Assembly (NCBI GenBank): GCA_949296575.1
Contig: CASFPE010000034.1
Coordinates: 1 to 64,000, forward strand
Reading direction: 5' to 3'
DNA length: 64,000 nt
From: an uncultured Bacteroides sp.
GTDB taxonomy: Bacteria > Bacteroidota > Bacteroidia > Bacteroidales > Bacteroidaceae
Shown here: one piece after another, positions 17,873 through 27,474 of the stretch
Layout of the letters: each line of letters starts with the position of its first letter
How positions within the stretch are numbered: position 1 is the first letter of the stretch
The notes under the pieces: model-generated
What the model was told of the DNA's origin: nothing
Databases searched by the model: none
Seen by the model: the letters and a program-made list of their open reading frames with translations, nothing else
Program-made: the position numbers and the translations under genes

Positions 17873-20800
17873 TTATCTCGCAATTTTCAAGGTCATCGAA
17901 CGGCCTTCCGCCCCGGTTGCCACCACGACATAAAGCCCGTTCTCCAAATGCTGCAAACCCACTTCACGGCTGCTGCCGTCGCATTCTGCCGCATACACCA
18001 TCATGCCCTGCACGTTGTAAACGGCCACTGCTTCGCAATCCTGCGGCACCATCAACGTGGCCGACTCCTGCGCGTAAGCCAAGCGTCCGGACGATTCCTC
18101 CTCGCAGATTCCCACCGACGGCCTCAACTTCTCCACGCAGAAATCATCGATTGCAATCATGCCGGAATAAGCCTCCAAGGCTGCAAACGTGAAGATGAAG
18201 CAATACGGGTCTGCCGTTTCGGCTGTGTATTCAAAGTCATACTTCGTCCATTCCGTTGCCGGCGCGTTCATTTCTTCCAATATCGGCAGTTCTTCGATGG
18301 CATCATAGCTTTGAGAGGGCGACAAGCTGACCATGCCTGTCGTGTTCCGTCCCTCGTTGCCCGGCATATAGAGGTAGAACGACACGCCATACACCCATCC
18401 CTCCTCGAAGTCGAACAACGGGGTGCTTAACGTCTCGATGCGCTCGCGCACCAATGATTCGCCTGCCACCGCCGCATATTCGCCGGAATGGGCTGCGATG
18501 GTGTTCTCCGGCATCTGCGAAACGGCGAACATGCTTTCCGAGGTGGTGTTGCGCACCCATTTGTTGGGCATGCCGTAGCCGTCCACATTGATGCGGTCCT
18601 CAAAGTCCTGCACATACGGCACAGCTTCCGGCTCGCCGCTGCCAAAGATGCGGTACACCGTCAGGCGGTTCACCGTTGCCAAGCCCGCATTCTCCGCATC
18701 CACATAGATGCCGAAATGCTGCATGGTTTCGTCTGCCACGAACGTCCCGCCGACTTCAAGGGTGGCCGGATCGCTCAGTTGCAAGCCTTCGTAGCGGCCC
18801 ATTTCGATGGCCATGCCGCCTGTCGTGGCTTCGCTGCCCCGGCAGAACGCGATGTTGGCCCCGTTCTCCATGTCCGTGCTGAACTCGCAAGCCACGTAAT
18901 ACGTCATGCCTGCTTCCAATTCCACGGCGGGAGAAATCAACCATTCGCCTGCGCCTTCGGTAGAAACAGTACCTGCTTCTGCATCGTTCGCCCACGTTGC
19001 GCCATCTCCGTTTTCATCGATGACTTCCCATCCGTCCATTGACGTGAAGCCTGAGGCAAACGTTTCTTCCTTCAGGTAGCCGTCGCCCAAGCTGGTGATG
19101 GTGATGACCGTGGTGGCTGCGCCGCCCGTCAGGTTCTCGATGGAGGACACCAAACGTATAATCTTCTGCCCGTGGAAAGCATCTGTTGCATAAAGATGGG
19201 TGAATGAGCCTAAGCTGCCCGGTGCGCCCGTCGCTGTTCCCAGAAGCCCGTCCTGGTCATAAACGGAAGTGGTCACTGCCAGCGCGGCATTCAGCGGCTC
19301 GCCGTTGATGTCGGTGGAAGGATTCGTCCAGTTCAACAGCAGTTCGCCCGTGTAGGACGTGCCGGCCCGCAACCCTTCCGGCGCGGCGGGAACAGCCAAA
19401 GGCACGTATTCAGCCAACTCAAAGTTGTCAATCATCACATAGCCTGTGCCGCTGATCCCTGCGGACACTTCCATCAGGAAACAGTAATCGCCTGCCTCCG
19501 CAGGGGCAAAGGTGAAACTTTCTTCCGTCCATCCGGCCACATCCGTATCGGCGATTTCCAGCAAAGGTTCGCCCGTGGCCAAAGCGGCATCCTGTTCTGC
19601 CAAAGCATAGACCCGCAAGGTGTTGTGCCTTCCGTTGTTCGCCGGCATGTACAGTTGGAAAGAGACTTCGTATTCCTGCCCTTGCTCCAAGGTGAACTTC
19701 GGCGTGAACACCTGTTCTTCCCTGGCTGAGTAGTAGCTGCCCGTCATCACCAAGGAGTTCGGGTCAGAGTATGCCTCCATGCCCGGCACGCCAAGGTATT
19801 CTTCATTGTTCACCACTTGGAAGCCGTAATTGCCTGAATTGCCGTCAATCATCCAGCCTTCCGGCGTTTCGGCGGCTTCATCAAAGTCCTGCACGTAAGG
19901 GAAGGAAGCGATGACCACTTCTTCATCTTCTTCACCGATGTACATGACACGCACGTTGCGCACCGACATGCCGTTCTGCACCGTTCCGGCATGGAAACCG
20001 ATGTGGTAAGTGCCACTGCTCTCCACGCTGAACTGGCGGGTGGCATATTCTCCCCAGCCGTTCTGCTTCAAGTTCGTGTAAGATTCCAAAACCGTGGTTT
20101 GCGCGTCCGCCGTGGCTGCGTTGCCCACCGTGACTTCCAAGTCGCCCCCGTAGTTCATGTTGGAACGGAAGTTGTACATCACAAGGTATCTTACCCCGGC
20201 TTGCAGCGTTACGCCCGGCGTGATCAACCAGTCGTCATTGCTTACGCTGCCCATCGGGATGGTGGCACGTTGCTCCCAGCTTTCGTAAGTCCACGTCTTT
20301 CCTGCATTCTTGTCTTCAATGGTCCAAGCGTCAAATTCTTCTTGCGTGGCCATGCCGAACGCCTGCACCAGCAAGGTGTCGCCCTGCATGTCGTCCAGGT
20401 TGATGGTTTGTTCCACGGTTTCCGAACGGTTGCTGCCGATGAACGCAGCGATGGCATACGTGGCGTTGCCCGCAAAGGCGGCGGGATGGAACGTGTAAGT
20501 CTCCTCCGCGCCCGGCTGGCGGCCTTCCATCGTATGGATGCGTGTGCCGTTCTCCATGATGTCCAACGAAACGGTCCCGCTCAACGGCACGCCCTCTATG
20601 TCCATCGATGGGTTCATCCAAGCGAGCGTGACGCTCTTTTCTGCGTAATCAGACGCGGCCACAAAGCTTTCCACCGGCTGCGGAGTAGGCTGCGCGGCGG
20701 TCGTCACTTTGATGCCTGTCAGCGAGAACGTCCCGTTCATGTCGGCGGTCAGCAAGTGGAAACCGATGTGGATTTGCCCTGCCGTGAGGCCAGACAAGCG

Positions 20801-22702
20801 GTAGCTGCGCGTGGATGTGCCGCTGCCCATGTCGTATTCTTCGCGGGTGAGGACAGACATTGCGCTTGCTTCGGCCGATGCGCCGCATGCTACCTCCACG
20901 ACATCCACATCGAATGCCCCGGCTTGTGCAAAGGTGTATTCCACGATATAGTCCATGCCCTCGTCCACGTTGATGGCGGGGGTTATCAACCAGTCGTCGG
21001 CTGCGCCGGCTGCATAAATGCCGTCGTAGGTCAACCCCTCTAAACCGTCCACTACGCTCCAAGTCAATTCGTCGCTGTTCCCGTCGTGCGTGGTCCAGCC
21101 TTCCATCGGGTCGGCCCCGGCGAAGTCGTCTTCATAGACCACCGTCCCTACCACAACGACCGAAGTTTCCTTAATGTCGAAGCTCATCAAGCCCAACACG
21201 TTCCCATTCGGCTGCGACACATTGCGGAAAGAGAAGTAATACACGCCGCTTTCCGAGGGGGTGAACACCGTCTCGCCTGCATTTTCGCCCAACTGGCTCA
21301 AATCCAATGTGGCCAAGTATTGCAAGTTTCCGGCATCCGTGCCTTGCATCAACTGTATCTCGTCGTATCCGGCAGGCGTTTGCTGGTTGGAGACCACGGT
21401 GGTGATGAGGTAGCTTTGGCCTCCGCTCAGGAGGAAGCCCGGCGACACATAGTCGTCATTGTGCGGGCTGCCCCAAGAACCCATCATCGTGGTGCCGAAG
21501 CCTTCGGTGTATATCCACGTGGTGCCGTCGCCATTGTTGTCGGCAGGCGTCCATCCTTCATTGGAGGAATTAAGGTCGATGCTGTAAGGAACGGTCTCCG
21601 GCTCGTCAGGTTCTTCGCCCCCGCCTGTGCCATCGGTGATTTCAAAACCTACCAAGCAGATGGACCAATGATTAGCCGGAGCCACGGCATGGAAAGCGAT
21701 GTGGTAAGCCCCGCTTTCCGGCACGGTCAACGTATTGGCCTGCACGTCCACATTGACGGCTTCGGCATCCAACGTCAAATCTGCAAAATGCGTGTATGAA
21801 GACACATCTGTAGCGGAAACGCCATAATGCAATGAAAGCTCGCCGGGATTCCCGTCACCGTAAGGAATGTAACCGTAAGTGGCAATGGCGTTCACGGTAT
21901 ATTCCACGCCTGCCTCCAACTGCAAGGCGGGCGACACGTACCAGTCATCGCTCGCATTAGCGGTGTCATAAAGCCTCATCGACGGATAGTAAGTGCCGCT
22001 GATGTAAATGTCCCTTGCATTGTACGCCCAAGTGGTTCCCGGCGTTTCGCTTTCATCGATTGCCGTCCATCCTTCCTGCGTGTCGCCGAAAACGATGGAG
22101 TAAGGCACGCCTTCGGCTGCCGGTTCTTCCTGCCCGCCTTGGCCGCCTTCGTAAGTAATTTCAAGGCTGAACAAGTTGATGGAAGGACCGAACATCTCAT
22201 TCAAGGAATGAAAAGCTATGTAGTAAGCACCGCTTTCTTCTACTGTAAACGTATGGGTCTCAACCTCCGTGGCATTGAACACGCCGTTTTCCACATTCAA
22301 GTCCGCTATCTTCGTGAATGTGGACACATCGGTGGCAGAAGTTCCCAAATTGAGCGACAAAGCCACATCGCCATTTCCCATTGCATCAGAGCCTGCAATT
22401 GTGGAAACAGTGTAGGTCACGCCCGCTTCCAGCTGCAAGGCCGGGGAGATGTACCAGTCGTCGCTCGATGTCGTCCAATCCTGAGTGATGGAGACCGATG
22501 GGTAACTCTGCCCACCGTTATTAACGGAATACACCTTCCATGTATTCGGTGTGACATTGTAAGGGCTGTTGTCTATCACCGTCCATCCCTCCTGGCTTTC
22601 GCCGAAGTGGATGGAATAAAGGGTTTGCTCCTGTGCATGCGCCGCTGCAAAACCCGCCATCCAAAGGAGCAATAAGCTCGCTGTTCGTAAAAATTTTCGC
22701 AT
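17873..22702 (-). CDS. Giant secreted repeat protein with about eight choice-of-anchor-J-like domains and T9SS-like tail
   Basis: A 1609-residue protein. The ATG at 22702 gives a clean signal peptide (MRKFLRTASLLLLWMAGFAAAHA); the upstream in-frame ATG at 22750 precedes the -7 box and is unlikely. About eight modules of 150-200 residues follow, each with an EGWT-like opening, an Asp/Asn-Gly-Trp segment and a DDWYISPALQLEAGVTYTV-like strand. Two fibronectin-III-like linkers contain LTLAWMNPS or LLLNWTNPS. The tail (AVYNVQGMMVY... to MTLKIAR) resembles a T9SS sorting domain. These modules are common in secreted Bacteroidetes adhesins and proteases. No enzyme motif is visible, so an adhesin or matrix role is inferred. 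First gene of a four-gene operon. Confidence 0.87.
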   Translation of the reverse strand: MRKFLRTASLLLLWMAGFAAAHAQEQTLYSIHFGESQEGWTVIDNSPYNVTPNTWKVYSVNNGGQSYPSVSITQDWTTSSDDWYISPALQLEAGVTYTVSTIAGSDAMGNGDVALSLNLGTSATDVSTFTKIADLNVENGVFNATEVETHTFTVEESGAYYIAFHSLNEMFGPSINLFSLEITYEGGQGGQEEPAAEGVPYSIVFGDTQEGWTAIDESETPGTTWAYNARDIYISGTYYPSMRLYDTANASDDWYVSPALQLEAGVEYTVNAIATYGYIPYGDGNPGELSLHYGVSATDVSSYTHFADLTLDAEAVNVDVQANTLTVPESGAYHIAFHAVAPANHWSICLVGFEITDGTGGGEEPDEPETVPYSIDLNSSNEGWTPADNNGDGTTWIYTEGFGTTMMGSWGSPHNDDYVSPGFLLSGGQSYLITTVVSNQQTPAGYDEIQLMQGTDAGNLQYLATLDLSQLGENAGETVFTPSESGVYYFSFRNVSQPNGNVLGLMSFDIKETSVVVVGTVVYEDDFAGADPMEGWTTHDGNSDELTWSVVDGLEGLTYDGIYAAGAADDWLITPAINVDEGMDYIVEYTFAQAGAFDVDVVEVACGASAEASAMSVLTREEYDMGSGTSTRSYRLSGLTAGQIHIGFHLLTADMNGTFSLTGIKVTTAAQPTPQPVESFVAASDYAEKSVTLAWMNPSMDIEGVPLSGTVSLDIMENGTRIHTMEGRQPGAEETYTFHPAAFAGNATYAIAAFIGSNRSETVEQTINLDDMQGDTLLVQAFGMATQEEFDAWTIEDKNAGKTWTYESWEQRATIPMGSVSNDDWLITPGVTLQAGVRYLVMYNFRSNMNYGGDLEVTVGNAATADAQTTVLESYTNLKQNGWGEYATRQFSVESSGTYHIGFHAGTVQNGMSVRNVRVMYIGEEDEEVVIASFPYVQDFDEAAETPEGWMIDGNSGNYGFQVVNNEEYLGVPGMEAYSDPNSLVMTGSYYSAREEQVFTPKFTLEQGQEYEVSFQLYMPANNGRHNTLRVYALAEQDAALATGEPLLEIADTDVAGWTEESFTFAPAEAGDYCFLMEVSAGISGTGYVMIDNFELAEYVPLAVPAAPEGLRAGTSYTGELLLNWTNPSTDINGEPLNAALAVTTSVYDQDGLLGTATGAPGSLGSFTHLYATDAFHGQKIIRLVSSIENLTGGAATTVITITSLGDGYLKEETFASGFTSMDGWEVIDENGDGATWANDAEAGTVSTEGAGEWLISPAVELEAGMTYYVACEFSTDMENGANIAFCRGSEATTGGMAIEMGRYEGLQLSDPATLEVGGTFVADETMQHFGIYVDAENAGLATVNRLTVYRIFGSGEPEAVPYVQDFEDRINVDGYGMPNKWVRNTTSESMFAVSQMPENTIAAHSGEYAAVAGESLVRERIETLSTPLFDFEEGWVYGVSFYLYMPGNEGRNTTGMVSLSPSQSYDAIEELPILEEMNAPATEWTKYDFEYTAETADPYCFIFTFAALEAYSGMIAIDDFCVEKLRPSVGICEEESSGRLAYAQESATLMVPQDCEAVAVYNVQGMMVYAAECDGSSREVGLQHLENGLYVVVATGAEGRSMTLKIAR

Positions 22703-22731
22703 AATGATTCTATTTTTAATGTTTGAATGGT

Positions 22732-22762
22732 CAAAGTTAAAAATATCCATTTAATATGCAAA
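22732..22762 (-). promoter_or_regulatory. Promoter of the secreted T9SS-tailed operon
   Basis: On the minus strand TTTG (22759-22762) is 19 bp upstream of TAACTTTG (22732-22739), a full consensus match. Transcription would begin about 25 bp before the ATG at 22702. Confidence 0.7.
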
Positions 22763-23074
22763 GAATTTTTGCCTGTTTTTTCAATAAAAGCGTCACTTTT
22801 TTTCAAGACTTCCATGGAATGCCGCCCACAAAAACACCATTTGCAGCACATTGAAACAATCCGGCCCTGAAAACGCCCATCCAGCACACGAAAAACGAAC
22901 ATTCTGCGCAAAAAGCGCAAATGCATCCGCATTCCGCTTGCAAATAGGGAAATCCAGCATACACCTTAATTATAATATTGCCCGGACAGCCCGCGAGAAG
23001 GAAGGCGGGCTGAACCGAAAAACGCGCATGCTTCTCCCGTCCCTTCAAGCTGCCGACGCAGAAGGATTTCCTGC

Positions 23075-23143
23075 ACGATTAATAATCTTCCGCCGTGACG
23101 ATTAATAATCGTACACGTGTACGATTATTAATCGTGCAAGCAA
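23075..23143. repeat. Three-unit 23-bp palindrome array, copy 1 of a dispersed repeat
   Basis: ACGATT starts at 23075, 23098 and 23121, an exact 23-bp period. Units two and three contain perfect inverted repeats, ACGATTAATAATCGT (23098-23112) and ACGATTATTAATCGT (23121-23135), separated by the palindrome GTACACGTGTAC (23111-23122). A close copy with two units is at 44069-44114. The noncoding stretch 22763-23369, between the giant gene's promoter and the lysozyme stop, otherwise holds the long inverted repeat at 23140-23182 and smaller inverted repeats to about 23320; no gene is seen. Confidence 0.85.
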
Positions 23144-23182
23144 AAGTTCAGGAAGAATTCGGAAATCTTCCTGAACTTTTGC
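23140..23182. repeat. Long perfect inverted repeat (16-bp arms)
   Basis: GCAAAAGTTCAGGAAG (23140-23155) and its exact complement CTTCCTGAACTTTTGC (23167-23182) flank an 11-nt loop. It directly follows the 23-bp array. Neither side has a T tract, so a simple terminator is unlikely. Confidence 0.8.
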
Positions 23183-23359
23183 CCCATTCTTCCCGACGTT
23201 TCATCCGGGACACCGGGAATAGTTCCAAGGAATTCCAAAAGGAACGCACGGGATTTTCAAGAAAAATCCAAAATCTTTCCGGGAAAAAGCATGGGAATCT
23301 TCTAAAGAAATTTTTGGAAGCTTGCCTTCCTCCTGCCCGGCCTACCCGCAGGAAAAAGC

Positions 23360-23382
23360 AAAAAGGCCATCAAGGGATGGCC
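23360..23382 (-). terminator. Terminator overlapping the lysozyme stop
   Basis: GGCCATC (23365-23371) pairs with GATGGCC (23376-23382) across AAGG. The minus strand continues into TTTTT (23364-23360). The stop codon of the lysozyme gene lies within the stem. Confidence 0.6.
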
Positions 23383-24248
23383 AGTTCCAGCAGTTCGTCC
23401 ATGCTGCCCCGGAAGATGTTGAGGTCCACATCTTTCGGGATGCCGGGCACAATGCCCCTGTCCGTGTGCTGCCAGAACTGCCAAGCGCCCTCGTAGCGCA
23501 CGGAGTCCACATAGTAATGCGCTATCCAATAAGGGTAAGCATCAAACATGGGGTCGCTCAGGTAGCGCATCTTGAACTTGTAGGACGTGTAGAGTATCGG
23601 TTTCACCCCGTAGTGCCGCTCCACCTTGTCTAACCAGCACTTCACTGCTTCCTGAAGTTCCGCCTTGTCCTTCTTTCCCCGCCGTTCCACATCCAGCACA
23701 GGAGGCAAGTCGCCGCTCTCTAACTGCACCGTGCGGATGAAGAAGTCGGCCTGCCGGGAAGCGGGCGTGGAGGGGTTGAAGAAATGGTAAGCGCCCCGGA
23801 TGTAGCCGTGCCTGCGGGCCTGCGCAAAGTTGTACTCGAATCGCGGGTCGGCCAAGTCGCCGCCTTCGGTGGCTTTGATGAAAGCAAACTTCAAAGGGAA
23901 ATCGTTGGATTGCATCGTCTGAAGCACGTCCCAGTCGATGGCTCCTTGGTGATGGGATATGTCGATGCCGTGGACTTCGTAGTTCAACGGCAAACAAGTT
24001 CCGTACATCTTGGCGCCGTAACAGGGCTTCCAACGGTAAGCATAGGGACGGATGAAGAAAAAATAGAAGCCTGTGGACAACAGCATCACCAGGCATGCGG
24101 CCGCCACATAAAAGCCTTTCCCCGAAAGCGAGAAAAATCCGGGCTTCCGCACGGGTCCTTTTCCCCGCCGGCCTTTTTTCTTCCCTTTCTTCCGCCCGTT
24201 CGGCTTCGGTTTCTTAGAAGCAGGTTTCCTCGGTGAAGTTGTTGCCAT
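23370..24248 (-). CDS. GH25 lysozyme (N-acetylmuramidase), membrane-anchored
   Basis: A 292-residue protein. A very basic cytosolic N-terminus (about 1-45, rich in Lys, Arg and Pro) is followed by one transmembrane helix (about 46-66) and a GH25 barrel (about 90-290). Key motifs are HGIDISHHQG (93-102, Asp96), FIKATEGGD (123-131), RGAYHFF and PVLDVE (183-188, Asp186 and Glu188), the acidic residues expected for catalysis, and ending strands WQFWQHTDRG and DLNIF. It cleaves the MurNAc-GlcNAc beta-1,4 bond of peptidoglycan, here presumably from the periplasmic face as a remodelling enzyme and not a phage lysin. It starts 16 bp after the hairpin of the pfp terminator, so its transcription may depend on read-through. 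Confidence 0.92.
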   Translation of the reverse strand: MATTSPRKPASKKPKPNGRKKGKKKGRRGKGPVRKPGFFSLSGKGFYVAAACLVMLLSTGFYFFFIRPYAYRWKPCYGAKMYGTCLPLNYEVHGIDISHHQGAIDWDVLQTMQSNDFPLKFAFIKATEGGDLADPRFEYNFAQARRHGYIRGAYHFFNPSTPASRQADFFIRTVQLESGDLPPVLDVERRGKKDKAELQEAVKCWLDKVERHYGVKPILYTSYKFKMRYLSDPMFDAYPYWIAHYYVDSVRYEGAWQFWQHTDRGIVPGIPKDVDLNIFRGSMDELLELAIP

Positions 24249-24263
24249 CCAGCGTATCCTTGC

Positions 24264-24291
24264 AAAAAGAAAGGGCTTTGGAAGCCCTTTC
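24264..24291 (-). terminator. Intrinsic terminator after pfp
   Basis: GAAAGGGCTT (24269-24278) pairs with AAGCCCTTTC (24282-24291) across a 3-nt loop, followed on the minus strand by TTTTT (24268-24264). It lies just after the pfp stop and just before the lysozyme start. Confidence 0.8.
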
Positions 24292-24304
24292 TTCTTTCCT
24301 CATG

Positions 24305-25951
24305 TCATTTGCATTGCTCCAACTGCAAGGTCTTTGTCGGCTGGTCGCAAACTTCCGTCGGGCCGAAATACTGTATCGGCCCCGGATACACATAGTCGGT
24401 CTCTCTGGCCCAAGTGTCGCGCATCGAAGCGAACTTTTGGAACGGTTTGCCGTCCAATTCCACCAAAGCTTTGTGGATGACGGGTTTCATCACGCCGTTG
24501 CGGCGTTCCATGTTCATCATCATCGTGATAGGCACGCCGCCTGCCACCCATTGTTCGGCCGGCGCCGTGGTGTTGCGCACGGACGACATATAGCCGGTCT
24601 TCCCGCTGCCTATCAGCAAGGATGCGGTGTATCCCAACGAATAGCAGTAGTCCGCATCATAGTTGGAAGGGGCTGCGCAACGGCCTTCGTAGCCGAAGAA
24701 ATGGTGCTGCGCGGCGAATTTCCCGTTGTATTTGCCTTCTTCTTTCCATTGCGCCAGTTTGGTGGCCACCATCTCGGAAAGCAGTTTTTCGGTTTCTATC
24801 TGCGAAACCTGCACGTTGCCATGCGGGTCGCGGTCCAATGTGAGCTGGCGCGCCACGCTTTCCGGCAGGCTGGCATACACGGCTGAATTGTTCTTCGACA
24901 GCTTGGAGATGATGTAATCCCGCTGGTGCGACTTCTTGATGTGCGAAAATTCTTCCGCATAGCAGGCAAGGAAATCGTTCAATTCCGCAATCAAGCTCTT
25001 CATGGCAGGGATAAATTCAATCAGGCCTTCGGGTATCAGCACCGTGCCGAAATTGTCGCCGCGCGAAGCACGGTCGGCAACAATGCGGGCGATGTACGTC
25101 ACCACGTCGTCGAGCGACATGTTCTTCGCCTCCACTTCTTCGGAGATGATGCAGATGTTGGGCTGCACCTGGAGTGCGCACTCCAAAGCGATGTGCGACG
25201 CCGAACGCCCCATCAGCTTGATGAAGTGCCAATATTTGCGGGCAGAATTGCAGTCGCGCTGGATGTTGCCGATGACTTCCGAATACACTTTGCAGGCAGT
25301 GTCGAATCCGAACGACGTTTCAATCATCTCGTTCTTCAGGTCGCCGTCGATGGTTTTCGGGCAACCGATGACCTGCACGCCATAATTCTTCGCCTTGTAA
25401 TATTCGGCCAGCACGCAAGCGTTGGTGTTGGAGTCGTCGCCGCCAATGATGACCAAGGCCGAAATGCCCAATTCTTTCAATATTTCGTAGCCTTTCTCGA
25501 ACTGTTCTTCCGTTTCCAGCTTCGTGCGGCCTGAGCCGATGATGTCGAAACCTCCCGTATTCCTGTATTCATCGATAAGGCCGGATGTCAGTTCCATATA
25601 GTTGTGGTCCACCAATCCGCCGGGTCCTAAAATGAAACCATACAGGCGGCTGGCAGGATTCATCCGTTTCAGCCCGTCAAAGAGCCCTGAAATGACATTG
25701 TGCCCGCCGGGTGCCTGCCCGCCGGACAAAATCACGCCTACGTTGATGGCCGGGTAATCACACGCCTTGTCTGACGGGACAAATTCAATCAACGGAAGGC
25801 CGTATGTGTTGGGAAACAGCTTGCAGATTTCTCCTTGATTGGAGACCGACTGGGTGGGTTCCCCTTCTTTCACCTTCACTGCGCCTTTCAATGCGGCAGG
25901 AAGTTTGGGCTGATAAGCCGCCCTGGCAATTTGCAATGCACTTTTTGTCAT
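24305..25951 (-). CDS. pfp: Diphosphate-dependent phosphofructokinase (long PFP type)
   Basis: A 548-residue enzyme, the length of the long (group II) PPi-PFK class. GGQAPGGHN (77-85) and GGDDSNT (170-176) form the phosphoryl-donor site, and the second Asp of GGDDS (Asp173) is the mark of pyrophosphate use in place of [11 protein letters not shown] (198-205, Lys199) and MGRSASH (247-253) bind the donor and fructose-6-phosphate. It reversibly converts fructose-6-phosphate plus PPi to fructose-1,6-bisphosphate in the cytosol. The gene stands alone, with its own terminator. PPi-PFKs are common in Bacteroidales, which couple glycolysis to PPi. Confidence 0.95.
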   Translation of the reverse strand: MTKSALQIARAAYQPKLPAALKGAVKVKEGEPTQSVSNQGEICKLFPNTYGLPLIEFVPSDKACDYPAINVGVILSGGQAPGGHNVISGLFDGLKRMNPASRLYGFILGPGGLVDHNYMELTSGLIDEYRNTGGFDIIGSGRTKLETEEQFEKGYEILKELGISALVIIGGDDSNTNACVLAEYYKAKNYGVQVIGCPKTIDGDLKNEMIETSFGFDTACKVYSEVIGNIQRDCNSARKYWHFIKLMGRSASHIALECALQVQPNICIISEEVEAKNMSLDDVVTYIARIVADRASRGDNFGTVLIPEGLIEFIPAMKSLIAELNDFLACYAEEFSHIKKSHQRDYIISKLSKNNSAVYASLPESVARQLTLDRDPHGNVQVSQIETEKLLSEMVATKLAQWKEEGKYNGKFAAQHHFFGYEGRCAAPSNYDADYCYSLGYTASLLIGSGKTGYMSSVRNTTAPAEQWVAGGVPITMMMNMERRNGVMKPVIHKALVELDGKPFQKFASMRDTWARETDYVYPGPIQYFGPTEVCDQPTKTLQLEQCK

Positions 25952-26081
25952 CTTACTTTTTATTTAAAGGGTTAGTTGATACTTCTTGCGTTGTACCTTG
26001 CAAATTAAGTCTTTTTTTTCAACATATAAAAGAATAAAAGGAAACTTTTTATCCATGCCCCTTAAAATATCCGTACAAAAG

Positions 26082-27473
26082 TCACTGCACCTGCCAGCCG
26101 CCGCCCAAGGCTTTGTACAGCTGCACCACGGCAATCAGCTCATCGCGTATGGCATTGCTCAGGCTGATTTGCGCGTCAAAATATTCACGCTGCGCGTCCA
26201 ACACGTCCAGATAATTGATGACTCCGTTGATGTATTGCAATTGCGCCAGCTCCACATAACTTTTGGCGGCCTGTTCCAACGCTTTGCGCGACTCGTAGGT
26301 TTCTTTCATCTTGCTGAAATTCACAATGCGCCCCTGCACCTCCCTGAAAGCGGAAAGCACGGATTTTTCATAACGGTGGACCTCCTGTTCATGAACAGCT
26401 TTCTGCGCTTTCAAGGCAGAAATGTTCTTCCCCATGCCCAAGATGGGCGTCAGTATCGCGCCGTTGATCAACCCGTAAGGCGATTTCAGGAAATCAGACA
26501 AGGCCGTGCTTTCCAAACCATACGCTCCGGTGAGGGCAATCCTTGGGAACATGTTCGTGAATGCCACGCCCACCTCGGCGTGGGCTGCAATCAACCGCTG
26601 CTCCGCCTGCCGTATGTCCGGGCGGCGTTCCAGCAACGTGGACGGCAATCCCACCGGCAAAGTGTCCGGGAAGTTCACTTCCCGCAACACCATCCCGCGC
26701 TTCACCTTGTTGGGGTATTCCCCTGCCAGGAAGGCAATGTCGTTCTCTTTCAAAGAAATCTCCCGTTCCAAATCCGGCACCAATGTGGCCGTGCGCGCCA
26801 ATTCCACTTGCGCCTGCTGGTAAGATGTTTCAGAAGTCAAGCCCCCCTCGAAACGTATTTTGGCCAAACGGACGCCCTCGCGGCGGGCTTCCAGCGTCTG
26901 TTTCACAATCGCCAGTTCATTGTCGAGCGCCACCAACTCATAATAAGCTTGGGCCACTTCAGCCACAATGGTCATCTGCAATGCCCGTTGCGCTTCCACG
27001 CTTTCAAAGTATTCCGCCAACGAAGCATCCCTTGCCCAACGCAAGTTGCCCCATAAGTCCAACTCCCAGGCAAAGACCAATTTGCCCTCGAACGTGTCGT
27101 CATTGGCAAGATTCCTGCGTCCGCCGTAATTCGTCGACTCGCGCTCGCCGGATATCCTTCCGTCAACCTGTGGCAACAGTTCGGCTACCTTGATGCGCTT
27201 CCTTGCAGCCATCTCCTTGACCCGTGCCGCCGCAATCAGCATGTCTTTGTTGTGTTCCAAAGACTTCCGTATCAGGTTCTGCAAAGTGACATCCGTGTAA
27301 ACCTCCCACCATTTCCTGTCGGCCAAGGTCAACGAATCCTGCCGTTCCCCGATTTGTCCGGGAAGATTCAGTTCCGGGCGCACATAGCTTTTCCCTATTT
27401 TGCAGGAACTTGCCAGGCAAGCAAAGGCCAAGCACAAAAGCCCTGCGGCATATATGTTCTTATTCTGCGCCAT
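26082..27473 (-). CDS. Outer-membrane efflux lipoprotein (TolC/OprM family)
   Basis: A 463-residue outer-membrane factor of the RND efflux type. A signal peptide ends in lipobox ASSC (Cys24), followed by the family start KIGKSYVRPELNLP. Two internal repeats of long amphipathic helices follow (for example LIRKSLEHNKDMLIAAARV and QAEQRLIAAHAEVGVAFTNMFP), which form the periplasmic tunnel, with barrel strands between them. It should join the adaptor and pump encoded directly upstream to expel drugs or bile-like compounds across the outer membrane. Its start lies 1 bp past the pump stop, so translation is probably coupled. Confidence 0.93.
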   Translation of the reverse strand: MAQNKNIYAAGLLCLAFACLASSCKIGKSYVRPELNLPGQIGERQDSLTLADRKWWEVYTDVTLQNLIRKSLEHNKDMLIAAARVKEMAARKRIKVAELLPQVDGRISGERESTNYGGRRNLANDDTFEGKLVFAWELDLWGNLRWARDASLAEYFESVEAQRALQMTIVAEVAQAYYELVALDNELAIVKQTLEARREGVRLAKIRFEGGLTSETSYQQAQVELARTATLVPDLEREISLKENDIAFLAGEYPNKVKRGMVLREVNFPDTLPVGLPSTLLERRPDIRQAEQRLIAAHAEVGVAFTNMFPRIALTGAYGLESTALSDFLKSPYGLINGAILTPILGMGKNISALKAQKAVHEQEVHRYEKSVLSAFREVQGRIVNFSKMKETYESRKALEQAAKSYVELAQLQYINGVINYLDVLDAQREYFDAQISLSNAIRDELIAVVQLYKALGGGWQVQ

Positions 27474-27474
27474 A

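Noticed and set aside
23370..24248. Prophage lysis gene
   Set aside because: The GH25 enzyme has an N-terminal membrane anchor, neighbours are housekeeping genes, and no holin or phage structural gene is present.
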